Assembly: GCA_035502095.1 (NCBI GenBank)
Contig: DATJUX010000022.1
Coordinates: 183,369-247,368 of the forward strand
DNA length: 64,000 bases
DNA from: JAKANT01 sp035502095
Lineage (GTDB): Bacteria; Pseudomonadota; Gammaproteobacteria; Burkholderiales; Burkholderiaceae_F
Direction of reading: 5' to 3'
Shown here: piece by piece, positions 16,597 through 23,950 of the stretch
Numbering within the stretch: the stretch's first letter is position 1
Layout of the letters: every line of letters begins with the position of its first letter
The notes under the pieces: model-generated
Database searches by the model: none
What the model saw: the letters and a program-made list of their open reading frames with translations, nothing else
Told to the model about the DNA's origin: nothing
Position numbers and translations under genes: made by a program

Positions 16597-17252
16597 CGTC
16601 GCCGCGCATGCCTGCAGCAACGCTGCTCTTGATCCGCCATGGAGAAACCGCCTGGAACGCCGAACGCCGGATCCAGGGGCAGCTCGACGTCCCGCTGTCG
16701 AATGCCGGCATCTGGCAGGCGGGGCGGCTGGCGCAGCGCCTGTCCGACCAGCGCATCGACGCCATCTTCGCGAGCGACCTCGCGCGTGCCTGGCTGACGG
16801 CGCAACCCATTGGCCAGTCGCGCCAGGTCGATCCGTTGCCCGACACCCGACTGCGGGAGCGTCATTTCGGGATCTTCGAGGGCCACACGCTGGAAGACAT
16901 CGCTCTCCGCTGGCCGGCCGAGTTCGCCGAGTGGCGCCGCCGCGATCCCGCCTGGGCCATTCCCGGCGGCGAATCCGGCACGCAGTTCATCACGCGGGTG
17001 CTGGAGGCGCTCGACGAAATCTCCCATCGCCACGCCGGGGGGACAGTGGCCGTGGTCGCGCACGGCGGCGTGCTCGACGTCGCCTACCGGCACGCGCACG
17101 CCCTCGCGTGGAATGCGCCGCGCCAGCACCTGATGGTCAATGCCGCGCTCAACCGCGTCGCCGCGCAAGCGCGGCCGCTGCGGATCGAGGTGCTCGAATG
17201 GGGTGACGTCGCGCACCTCGCCGCGGCGCGCGACGAGCTGGCGGGCGCCTGA
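16593..17252 (+). CDS. Histidine phosphatase family protein
   Basis: A 219-residue phosphoglycerate mutase-like phosphatase. LLLIRHGETAWNAERRIQGQ contains the phosphate-accepting His (H16), DLARAWLTAQPI and RERHFGIFEG supply the Arg and Glu of the active site, and VVAHGGVLD near residue 155 carries the second His. The segment FGIFEGHTLEDI is typical of GpmB/CobC-like broad-specificity phosphatases rather than glycolytic mutase. The ATG overlaps the stop codon of the PEBP gene, making dtd-PEBP-phosphatase a three-gene operon. The substrate is unknown. Confidence 0.92.
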   Translation: MTSPRMPAATLLLIRHGETAWNAERRIQGQLDVPLSNAGIWQAGRLAQRLSDQRIDAIFASDLARAWLTAQPIGQSRQVDPLPDTRLRERHFGIFEGHTLEDIALRWPAEFAEWRRRDPAWAIPGGESGTQFITRVLEALDEISHRHAGGTVAVVAHGGVLDVAYRHAHALAWNAPRQHLMVNAALNRVAAQARPLRIEVLEWGDVAHLAAARDELAGA

Positions 17253-17261
17253 CCCGGCAGA

Positions 17262-17954
17262 TCAGTAGAGGTGCGTTGCGAAGTGTGCGAGCGTGCGCGC
17301 GTGGGCTTGCGCCGCCGAGCGTGGCTCGTAGGAGCCTCGCTCCCAGCAGTTGAATCCGTGATCGGCCGGATAGATGAAGAACTCGGCGCGTTTGCCGGCC
17401 AGCGCGACCTTGATCTTCTCCACCGCGGCCGGGGGAATCACGGCGTCGCGCTCGCCGTAGTGGAACTGGATCGGGCAGGTGATCGAGGGCGCCCGTTCGA
17501 GGTTGTCCTGGATCGCCCCGCCATAGAAGCACGCGGCCGCGTCGACACCCGCAATGGCGGCCGCGAAATAAGCGAGCCGCCCGCCCATGCAGTACCCGAA
17601 TGCTCCGACCTTGCCGGTCACCTCGGGACGCGCACGCAGCGCCCTGACGCTGGATCCGATATCGGCCAGCAACTGCTCCGGCTTCACGCCGCCTGCCATG
17701 GCCCGTCCGCGCTCGATGTCGGCGGGGGCATAGCCGAGCTCTACGCGCGGCGCCTGACGCCAGAACACGTCGGGTGTCAGGACAACGAAGCCATCGAGCG
17801 CGTATTGATCGGCGACGGCGCGGATGTGCCGGTTGACGCCGAAGATCTCCTGGAAGAGAACCAGTCCCGGTCCCTTGCCCGCAGGCGGTACAGACAGGTA
17901 TGCCTCGTATTCGCGGCCGTCGTCGGCCTTGACCGGAATCCATTGAGCGTTCAT
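17262..17954 (-). CDS. Dienelactone hydrolase family protein
   Basis: The 230-residue alpha/beta hydrolase keeps the Cys-Asp-His triad of dienelactone hydrolases: C122 in GAFGYCMGGRLAYF, D170 in GERDAVIP and H199 in DHGFNC. LFQEIFGVNRHIRAVAD is the family oxyanion region. ATG 17954 has GAGGA upstream; the longer frame to 18038 lacks support. Members open the lactone ring in chlorocatechol breakdown, but many have other ester substrates, and no catabolic genes flank this one. It is convergent with the histidine phosphatase. Confidence 0.93.
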   Translation of the reverse strand: MNAQWIPVKADDGREYEAYLSVPPAGKGPGLVLFQEIFGVNRHIRAVADQYALDGFVVLTPDVFWRQAPRVELGYAPADIERGRAMAGGVKPEQLLADIGSSVRALRARPEVTGKVGAFGYCMGGRLAYFAAAIAGVDAAACFYGGAIQDNLERAPSITCPIQFHYGERDAVIPPAAVEKIKVALAGKRAEFFIYPADHGFNCWERGSYEPRSAAQAHARTLAHFATHLY

Positions 17955-18090
17955 GACATCCTCTTCGATCGCATTGGCGCGCGGGCGAGGATTATTGCGC
18001 GCGAGGGGTTCGAACGCCCACGAAATCGGAGGCGGCAACCCCCGAATTCGCGGCTGTTCCTGCAGATGCGCGAAGACTCAAATTCCAGGC

Positions 18091-18300
18091 ATGCGTCTGC
18101 TCGGGATCGCTTCGGTCGTACTGGCCATCGCCACCCTGTATGCGCTCGCCGACTCCGATCTCGGTGGGTTCGCCTACTACACGCTCGGCGCATTCCTCGG
18201 CGTCTTCCTTGGCTACTGTGGCGGATCGATCGAGCGTCTGCGCGATCAACTCGACCGGCTCGAGCGGGCAGCACATACAGACCGTCGGGATCCGCGGTGA
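18091..18300 (+). CDS. Small membrane protein, 69 aa
   Basis: The 69-residue protein starts MRLLGIASVVLAIATLYALAD, a first hydrophobic helix, then has a second helix YYTLGAFLGVFLGYCGG and a charged C-terminal tail (SIERLRDQLDRLERA) that looks like a short amphipathic helix. No family is recognised. Its stop codon overlaps the GTG start of the next gene (GTGA at 18297-18300), so both are probably made together and may interact in the membrane. Confidence 0.55.
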   Translation: MRLLGIASVVLAIATLYALADSDLGGFAYYTLGAFLGVFLGYCGGSIERLRDQLDRLERAAHTDRRDPR

Positions 18301-18809
18301 GATCGGCGGGCGCCGCGACCTGGATTGCGCTCGTGCTCATCGCAGCGAGCTGGGCGGTGCGCCTCGCCTGGGTTGCGGCGCCGGCGCTCTCCGGTGTCGG
18401 CAACCATGCGGCGGAGGCGCTCTATCTCGCGGAACTCGAGCAGCAACAACGTGCGGCCCCGGTCACCCTGCCGCCGACGATCGAATCGATTGCGGCGGAG
18501 GTGCACCGTCACGCGTCGCGCCGGTTCGTCTGGATCGGCCTCGGGCTGGGCTTGTGCCTGGTCGCGGCGTTGTCCCCGTGCTCGCGCTGCTCCGCGGCGG
18601 CGGCTTCCGGCCTCGTCTTCCTGGTGGGCTGGATCGAACTCGACGCCTACGCCTACTCCGGGCTGGTCCAAGGGCTCGACCTGAAGTTACGCCTCGTGCA
18701 CGGCGACGGCATGCGCCTGCTGCAGTTCGCCGTCGTGGATGCTGCCCTGCCGCTGATCGTCGCCGGTGCCGTCGCGACGATTGCCGTCACCGCCCTGCGG
18801 CGCGCCTGA
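18297..18809 (+). CDS. Integral membrane protein of unknown function, 170 aa
   Basis: The 170-residue protein starts at GTG 18297, overlapping the previous stop. It has about four hydrophobic helices (TWIALVLIAASWAVRLAWV; FVWIGLGLGLCLVAAL; ASGLVFLVGWIEL; LPLIVAGAVATIAV). A soluble stretch with QQQRAAPVTLPPTIESIAAEVHRHA separates the first two. A CSRC Cys pair sits between helices. No family recognised. Codon use and GC agree with the neighbours. Confidence 0.5.
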   Translation: MRSAGAATWIALVLIAASWAVRLAWVAAPALSGVGNHAAEALYLAELEQQQRAAPVTLPPTIESIAAEVHRHASRRFVWIGLGLGLCLVAALSPCSRCSAAAASGLVFLVGWIELDAYAYSGLVQGLDLKLRLVHGDGMRLLQFAVVDAALPLIVAGAVATIAVTALRRA

Positions 18810-18924
18810 CCGGAACCCGTGTTCCACACGTCAGCGCCGCCTGCGCGCTGGCATAATTTCCACGCCATCCGGTTCCGCGTGACTGGCGAATGGGGTGATA
18901 ACACCCGGGGAGCGCGGAACGACA

Positions 18925-18947
18925 GCGTGCGATGCATCGCTGCACGC
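18925..18947 (+). other. Hairpin in the glyA upstream region
   Basis: GCGTGC (18925-18930) pairs with GCACGC (18942-18947) about 60 bases before the glyA ATG; the loop includes the palindrome CGATGCATCG. It could be an mRNA leader structure. I could not match the region to a known riboswitch. Confidence 0.3.
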
Positions 18948-19008
18948 GCCGATCGCCTGGGCATGATGGCAAGTGATCCTCACCCACTTGTCAGCGCCGA
19001 GGTCAACC

Positions 19009-20271
19009 ATGTTCAGTCGTACCGCGTACGCCTTGCCACAAGCCGATCCCGAAGTCTGGGCCGCTGTGCAGGCCGAAAACGAGCGCCAGGAAGCGCACAT
19101 CGAACTCATCGCTTCGGAGAACTACGCCAGCCCCGCCGTGATGGCCGCGCAGGGCGGGCAGATGACCAACAAGTACGCCGAGGGCTATCCAGGCAGGCGC
19201 TACTACGGCGGCTGCGAGCATGTCGACGTGGTCGAGACGCTCGCGGTCGAGCGTCTCAAGCGCCTGTTCGCGACGCCGAACACCACGATCGCCGCCAACG
19301 TGCAGCCGCACTCGGGCGCACAAGCGAACGAGTCCGTATTCCTCGCGCTGCTCAATCCCGGCGACACGATCATGGGCATGAGCCTCGCCGAGGGCGGGCA
19401 CCTGACCCACGGCATGCCGCTCAACATGTCGGGCAAGTGGTTCAAGGTCGTGAGCTACGGCCTGAACGCGCAGGAGGCCATCGACTACGGGGAAATGGAA
19501 GCGGTCGCGCGCCAGCATCGCCCCCGCTTGATCATCGCGGGCGCCTCGGCCTATTCGCTTCACATCGACTTCGAGCGCTGCGGGCAGATCGCGCGCGACA
19601 TCGGCGCCTACCTGATGGTCGACATGGCGCACTACGCGGGTCTGATCGCGGCGGGCTTGTACCCGAGCCCGATTCCGCACGCCCACGTCATCACCTCGAC
19701 TACGCACAAGACGCTGCGCGGCCCGCGCGGCGGCCTGATCCTGATGCAGCCGGAGCTCGAAAAGCAGATCAACTCGGCGGTGTTCCCCGGCCTGCAGGGC
19801 GGCCCGCTCATGCATGTGGTCGCCGCCAAGGCGGTCGCCTTCGGAGAAGCGCTGCAACCCGGGTTCAAGGCCTATCAGCAGCAGGTCCTGAAGAACGCAC
19901 AGGCGCTCGCCGCCACGCTCACGAAGCGCGGCCTGCGGATCGTCTCCGGCGGCACGCAGAGCCACATGTTCCTCGTCGACCTGCGCGCCAAGAAAATCAC
20001 CGGCAAGCAGGCCGAGGACCTGCTCGGCAAAGCGCACATCACGGTGAACAAGAATGCGATTCCGAAGGATCCGGAAAAGCCGATGGTGACGAGCGGCATC
20101 CGTATCGGCTCGCCAGCGATGACCACCCGCGGTTTCGCCGAGCCCGAGGCGGAGAGGACCGCCAACCTGATCGCCGACGTGCTGGACAATCCACACGACA
20201 CGAACACGATCGATCGCGTGCAGCGCTCCGTGGCGGAGCTGACGCGACGCTTCCCGGTTTACGGCGCGTGA
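19009..20271 (+). CDS. glyA: Serine hydroxymethyltransferase
   Basis: The enzyme (420 residues) converts serine and tetrahydrofolate to glycine and methylene-tetrahydrofolate using pyridoxal phosphate. IELIASENYAS near residue 35, NKYAEGYPGRRYYGGCE, and the PLP lysine K234 in TSTTHKTLRGPRGG are all canonical. ATG 19009 has GAGG upstream and gives the family N-terminus; an earlier in-frame start at 18973 is less likely. nrdR follows at 34 bp, as in many proteobacteria where glyA and nrdR are neighbours. Confidence 0.98.
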   Translation: MFSRTAYALPQADPEVWAAVQAENERQEAHIELIASENYASPAVMAAQGGQMTNKYAEGYPGRRYYGGCEHVDVVETLAVERLKRLFATPNTTIAANVQPHSGAQANESVFLALLNPGDTIMGMSLAEGGHLTHGMPLNMSGKWFKVVSYGLNAQEAIDYGEMEAVARQHRPRLIIAGASAYSLHIDFERCGQIARDIGAYLMVDMAHYAGLIAAGLYPSPIPHAHVITSTTHKTLRGPRGGLILMQPELEKQINSAVFPGLQGGPLMHVVAAKAVAFGEALQPGFKAYQQQVLKNAQALAATLTKRGLRIVSGGTQSHMFLVDLRAKKITGKQAEDLLGKAHITVNKNAIPKDPEKPMVTSGIRIGSPAMTTRGFAEPEAERTANLIADVLDNPHDTNTIDRVQRSVAELTRRFPVYGA

Positions 20272-20305
20272 GGCGCGGGGCTATCGACAGCCGGCCGCGT
20301 TCGCG

Positions 20306-20773
20306 ATGAAGTGCCCGTTCTGCCAGCACCCGGACACCCAGGTCATCGATTCGCGCGCCTCCGATGAGGGGGCGTCGATCCGGCGCCGGCGCAAGTGCCT
20401 CAGCTGCGAGAAGCGCTTCACGACCTACGAGAAGGTCGAACTCGCGATGCCCAGCATCATCAAGCGGGGCGGAGGGCGGGCCGAATACGACCGGGCGAAG
20501 CTCCTGACGTCGATGCAGCTGGCCTTGCGCAAGCGCCCGGTGCCGAGCAACGTCGTCGACGATGCCGTGGCCCGCATCGAGGAGAAGCTGAGGTCGTCGG
20601 CCCAGCGCGAGATCAAGAGCGAGAAGCTGGGCGAACTCGTCATGCGTGAGCTCAAGCGCATCGACAAGGTCGCCTATATCCGCTTCGCCTCCGTCTACCG
20701 CAGCTTCGAGGACGTCGACGACTTCTCCGAGATGGTCAAGGAAGTGCGGCCGGCGCGCCGGCGGCGGTCCTGA
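20306..20773 (+). CDS. nrdR: Transcriptional repressor NrdR
   Basis: The 155-residue repressor senses ATP/dATP and represses ribonucleotide reductase genes by binding NrdR boxes. The N-terminal zinc ribbon has C3, C6, C31 and C34 (MKCPFC and KCLSC). The ATP-cone follows, beginning with PSIIKRGGGRAEYDRAKL and including VDDAVARIEEKL. The C-terminal RFASVYRSFEDVDDF is the family signature. No nrd gene is in the window. Confidence 0.97.
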   Translation: MKCPFCQHPDTQVIDSRASDEGASIRRRRKCLSCEKRFTTYEKVELAMPSIIKRGGGRAEYDRAKLLTSMQLALRKRPVPSNVVDDAVARIEEKLRSSAQREIKSEKLGELVMRELKRIDKVAYIRFASVYRSFEDVDDFSEMVKEVRPARRRRS

Positions 20774-20837
20774 CTCCGACCCGCCCATCGGAAGATTCGA
20801 CCGGGGTTGAGCCTGGTCAGTTCGCGGCTACGTGCCT

Positions 20838-20867
20838 CTTGAAACGGCGCGGGGGCCGGCCCAAATA
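20838..20867 (+). promoter_or_regulatory. Sigma-32-like heat shock promoter of the first hsp20 gene
   Basis: CTTGAAA (20838-20844), preceded by CCT, is separated by 15 bases from CCCAAATA (20860-20867). This closely follows the RpoH consensus CTTGAAA-N13-17-CCCCATnT. The gene it precedes encodes a small heat shock protein, which supports the assignment. Confidence 0.7.
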
Positions 20868-20903
20868 CCCTGCCGTATTGGTTTCCGCGCCAAGGAGTGC
20901 GAG

Positions 20904-21344
20904 ATGAGAGTGGCTTTCGTCCGGCACGACCCCGTCAGGTCGGTGCTCGCAAGTGTCCTGCGTTCCGGCGCCGTCCTGCCGGTTCGCCCCATGCGCCGTC
21001 CGGCCGACGAGGCCAGCGCGATTCCAGCGCGCGTCGACGTGGTCGACCAGGGCGACCGGTTCGGGGTCAAAGTTGATCTTCCCGGCGTGAGCCGCGACGA
21101 CATCAAGGTCGCCGTCGAGGGCGCCAACGTATCGGTCACGGCGGCGAAGGCAGCCGGCGATGCGGCAACCGAGCCCCAGCAAACCACGGTCCTGCGCGCC
21201 GAGCGGCCCGCGGCCAAGTACGCACGCACGCTGCACTTGCCGGCGGAGATCGACGGTGGTGCCGCGGAAGCCACCTTCGAAAACGGCGTGTTGACGTTGA
21301 ACTTGCCGAAGCGCGTCCGGGTTGCGCAGATTGTCGTGCGGTGA
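20904..21344 (+). CDS. Hsp20/alpha-crystallin family small heat shock protein
   Basis: The 146-residue protein has a short variable N-terminus and an alpha-crystallin domain: ARVDVVDQGDRFGVKVDLPGVSRDDIKV to the C-terminal strand ATFENGVLTLNLPKRV, the GVL motif of the family. It holds unfolding proteins in a refoldable state as large oligomers. AAGGAG six bases before ATG 20904 is a strong ribosome binding site that rules out the longer frame from 20832. A second, distinct hsp20 gene follows 88 bp later. The central loop here is shortened and Ala/Gln-rich compared with the second copy. Confidence 0.92.
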   Translation: MRVAFVRHDPVRSVLASVLRSGAVLPVRPMRRPADEASAIPARVDVVDQGDRFGVKVDLPGVSRDDIKVAVEGANVSVTAAKAAGDAATEPQQTTVLRAERPAAKYARTLHLPAEIDGGAAEATFENGVLTLNLPKRVRVAQIVVR

Positions 21345-21367
21345 CCCGGCCGCCGCATCGAACCGGC

Positions 21368-21396
21368 CTTGATTCGAGTTCGCGCGGCCCAAAGTT
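21368..21396 (+). promoter_or_regulatory. Sigma-32-like promoter of the second hsp20 gene
   Basis: CTTGATT (21368-21374) and CCCAAAGTT (21388-21396) are separated by 13 bases. The match to the RpoH consensus is slightly weaker than for the first copy, but the layout is the same. Confidence 0.6.
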
Positions 21397-21432
21397 GCTT
21401 TTGATGGTTGGTCATTCCAGGAGGCATAGAAA

Positions 21433-21870
21433 ATGGCAAACGTATTGACCCGACGCGACCCCTGGGGGTCGCTGTTTGACGAGTTTTTCAGCGATGTGTT
21501 GTCGCGTGGTTTCCCGGTTGCACGCGGCACGGAGTTGCCCGCAGCGGTGCGCGCGCGCATGGACGTGATCGACAAGAACGACCGCTTTGAGGTGCTGGTC
21601 GATCTGCCCGGCGTAAAGAAGGAGGACATCCAGGTGACGATCGAGGGTTCGCGGGTCGCGATCACCGCCGAGTCCAAGAGCGAAAAGGAAGAGAAGGAAG
21701 GCGACCGCGTCCTGCATTCCGAGCGGTTCGCGGCGAGTTATGCCCGCACGTTCGAGCTGCCCGCCGAAGTGACCGAGGAGGGCGCCGAGGCGGCGTTCGA
21801 CAACGGAGTATTGAAGCTCTCGCTGCCGAAGCGTGCCACCGTGACCAGCAAGCGCCTCGCAATCAAGTGA
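21433..21870 (+). CDS. Hsp20/alpha-crystallin family small heat shock protein
   Basis: A 145-residue small heat shock protein close to the IbpA/HspA class: DPWGSLFDEFFSDVL at the N-terminus, ARMDVIDKNDRFEVLVDLPGVKKEDIQVTIEG starting the alpha-crystallin domain, a Glu/Lys-rich loop (SKSEKEEKEGDRVLHSERF), and AAFDNGVLKLSLPKR at the end. AGGAGG lies nine bases before the ATG. It is paralogous to the preceding gene but not a recent duplicate, as the N-termini differ. A 13-pair perfect hairpin begins inside its stop codon. Confidence 0.95.
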   Translation: MANVLTRRDPWGSLFDEFFSDVLSRGFPVARGTELPAAVRARMDVIDKNDRFEVLVDLPGVKKEDIQVTIEGSRVAITAESKSEKEEKEGDRVLHSERFAASYARTFELPAEVTEEGAEAAFDNGVLKLSLPKRATVTSKRLAIK

Positions 21871-21898
21871 CAAGACGGCCCGCAAGGGCCGTCTTGTC
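21869..21898 (+). terminator. Perfect 13-bp hairpin after the second hsp20 gene
   Basis: GACAAGACGGCCC (21869-21881, sharing two bases of the stop codon) pairs perfectly with GGGCCGTCTTGTC (21886-21898) around a GCAA tetraloop. There is no U-run after it, so it may protect or process the 3' end as much as terminate. Confidence 0.7.
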
Positions 21899-21976
21899 AT
21901 GCCGAGCGACACGACGGGCTCCGACGTTCGTCGCGGCGTCGATATCGCATAGGGAATCCGTGATCGGCGCCGCCCG

Positions 21977-21982
21977 TACAAT
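21977..21982 (+). promoter_or_regulatory. -10 element close to the ribD start
   Basis: TACAAT ends nine bases before the ribD ATG, so transcription would start within two or three bases of the start codon. No Shine-Dalgarno sequence is present. This suggests a leaderless ribD mRNA. Confidence 0.35.
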
Positions 21983-21991
21983 CCGCGCGCA

Positions 21992-23083
21992 ATGTATTCG
22001 GAGCTCGATCATCGGTTCATGAGTCGCGCGCTGGACTTGGCGCGCAACGCCATGTTCCAGGCGTCGCCCAATCCGCGCGTCGGCTGTGTGGTGGTGCGCG
22101 ACGGCCACATCCTTGGCGAAGGCTGGACCCAGCCGCCTGGCTCGAACCATGCGGAAATCGAAGCTTTGCTCGACGGGCGCCGCAATGGACACGACCTGCA
22201 CGGCGCCACCGCTTACGTCACGCTCGAGCCCTGCTCGCACTTCGGCCGCACGCCGCCCTGCGCGACAGCGCTGATCGAGGCACGCCTGGCGCGCGTCATC
22301 GCCGCGGTCGAGGATCCGAATCCGCAGGTGGCAGGGCGTGGACTGGAGATGCTGCGCTCGAACGGCATCGATGTGCGCTGCGGACTTCTCGCGAGCGAGG
22401 CGAGTGAACTCAACATCGGCTTCTTTTCGCGCATGAATCGCGGCCGGCCTTGGGTGCGCATGAAGATCGCCGCCAGCCTCGACGGAAAGACTGCGCTTTC
22501 CAATGGCGTTTCGCAGTGGATCACCTCGGAGGCTGCGCGCAAGGACGGCCATGCATGGCGGGCGCGCGCGTGCGCTGTCGCGACTGGCATCGGGACGGTG
22601 CTTGCCGACAACCCGCTACTTGCCGTCCGGCTGGTCACGACACCGCGCCAACCGCTGAAGGTCCTGGTCGATTCGCGGCTCGAAGTCGATCCCGAGGCGC
22701 GTTTCTTCGATGGCAACCAGGCCCTCGTGGCGTGCGCATTTGCCGATCCTGCCAAGGTGGCCGCTTTGCGCGACAAGAATGCGGAGGTGGTCGAGCTGCC
22801 TAATGACGAGGGCAAGGTCGACCTGCCGCAGCTCCTGCGCGAGCTTGCCCGCCGAGGCGTGAACGAACTGCATGTCGAAGCCGGCTTCAAGCTCAACGGC
22901 TCGCTGGTGCGCGAGGGCTGCATCGACGAACTGCTGGTCTACATCGCCCCGATACTGGTCGGGGAAGCGCAGGGGATGATTCACCTGCCCGCCCTTTCCG
23001 ACCTCGCGCAGGCGCGCCGCCTCGTGTTCCGCGAGGTCACTCCGGTCGGCACGGACGTGCGGATCCTCGCCCGCTGGGCGTGA
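21992..23083 (+). CDS. ribD: Bifunctional riboflavin deaminase-reductase RibD
   Basis: The 363-residue enzyme deaminates and then reduces the pyrimidine intermediate of riboflavin synthesis. The N-terminal zinc deaminase domain has H53 and E55 (NHAEIEAL) with C81 and C90 (EPCSHFGRTPPC). The C-terminal NADPH reductase begins about residue 147 with RPWVRMKIAASLDGKTAL and includes NELHVEAGFKLNGSLV. The ribE gene follows 10 bp later. No FMN riboswitch is visible in the 90-bp upstream gap. Confidence 0.97.
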   Translation: MYSELDHRFMSRALDLARNAMFQASPNPRVGCVVVRDGHILGEGWTQPPGSNHAEIEALLDGRRNGHDLHGATAYVTLEPCSHFGRTPPCATALIEARLARVIAAVEDPNPQVAGRGLEMLRSNGIDVRCGLLASEASELNIGFFSRMNRGRPWVRMKIAASLDGKTALSNGVSQWITSEAARKDGHAWRARACAVATGIGTVLADNPLLAVRLVTTPRQPLKVLVDSRLEVDPEARFFDGNQALVACAFADPAKVAALRDKNAEVVELPNDEGKVDLPQLLRELARRGVNELHVEAGFKLNGSLVREGCIDELLVYIAPILVGEAQGMIHLPALSDLAQARRLVFREVTPVGTDVRILARWA

Positions 23084-23093
23084 AAAACCTGGC

Positions 23094-23750
23094 ATGTTCA
23101 CCGGCATCGTTCAGGCGACCGGTCGCATCGTCGCCGTCGACGACCATGGCGCGGGCAGGCGGGTCCGGGTCGAGGCCTCGTCGCTCGGGTTGCACGACGT
23201 GAGGATCGGCGATTCGATCGCGGTCAACGGTGCCTGCATGACCGTGACCGAAGTCGACACCGGTACGTTTTCGTTCGATATCTCGGCCGAATCCCTCAGC
23301 AAGACCGCCGGACTCGACCGGCCGGGCGAAGTGAACCTCGAACGTGCGATGCGTTTCGGCGACCGCATCGACGGCCACCTGGCGAGCGGCCACGTCGACG
23401 CGACGGGCACCGTTGTGAGGTTCGAGCAGCGCGCCGAGAGTTGGACGCTGGTCGTCGAGTCGCCGCCCGCTCTCGCGCGTTATCTCGCCTACAAAGGTTC
23501 GATAAGCGTCGACGGCGTGAGCCTGACCATCAACCACGTCGAAGATGTCGATGTCGATGGCGTCCGCACCGGGTGCCGCTTCTGGGTCAACCTGATCCCG
23601 CACACGCTCGCGGTGACGACCTTGAAGGCGCTGCGCCCGGGCGATCCGGTCAACCTCGAGGTCGACCTGATCGCGCGGTACGTCGCGCGGATGCTTGAGA
23701 GCCGTTCAACGACCGCGCGGAGACCTCGTCAGCAGCGGGTCGCAAAGTAA
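23094..23750 (+). CDS. ribE: Riboflavin synthase (alpha subunit type)
   Basis: The 218-residue enzyme dismutates two 6,7-dimethyl-8-ribityllumazines to riboflavin. MFTGIVQATGRIVAVDD is the invariant N-terminus. Two lumazine-binding repeats are visible: the first with GDSIAVNGACMTVTEVD and the second with GSISVDGVSLTINHVED, each preceded by a beta barrel. It forms the ribDE pair with the gene upstream; the lumazine synthase gene (ribH) is 6 kb away. The last 20 residues are Arg-rich and variable. Confidence 0.97.
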   Translation: MFTGIVQATGRIVAVDDHGAGRRVRVEASSLGLHDVRIGDSIAVNGACMTVTEVDTGTFSFDISAESLSKTAGLDRPGEVNLERAMRFGDRIDGHLASGHVDATGTVVRFEQRAESWTLVVESPPALARYLAYKGSISVDGVSLTINHVEDVDVDGVRTGCRFWVNLIPHTLAVTTLKALRPGDPVNLEVDLIARYVARMLESRSTTARRPRQQRVAK

Positions 23751-23878
23751 CGGCCGCTCGTTGCTTAGTGATCGTCTCCAGAGAATTGGGGAAAACGATC
23801 TCAGGGAAAACGACGAAAGAATTTACAGGCGATTTCGGTCCCGTTCCTAGGCCATTGATATTGCAGGGGGCAGCAAGA

Positions 23879-23895
23879 TGGCACGCCTCGTGCAT
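23879..23895 (+). promoter_or_regulatory. Sigma-54 (RpoN) promoter of the PEP-CTERM protein gene
   Basis: TGGCACGCCTCGTGCAT has GG and GC dinucleotides exactly 12 bases apart, matching the -24/-12 consensus TGGCACG-N4-TTGCA at nearly every position. It lies 55 bp before the chosen ATG. PEP-CTERM genes are commonly controlled by RpoN with the PrsK/PrsR two-component system, which agrees with the gene downstream. Confidence 0.75.
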
Positions 23896-23950
23896 CACGA
23901 CCTTCGCGCGTTGGGGAGGCAGGAATCAAATGGAGGAAGGAACAAAAGTT

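Noticed and set aside
18003..18025. GGTTCGAAC sequence that resembles a tRNA T-loop, upstream of the dienelactone hydrolase gene
   Set aside because: The flanking five bases do not form a proper T-stem on either strand, and no acceptor or anticodon stem could be folded around it.
18810..19008. Possible riboswitch (glycine, folate or SAM type) before glyA
   Set aside because: A hairpin is present, but I could not match the conserved cores of the riboswitch classes I know.
21871..21991. FMN riboswitch before ribD
   Set aside because: The gap is too short after the hsp20 hairpin and the RFN-element core is not visible.
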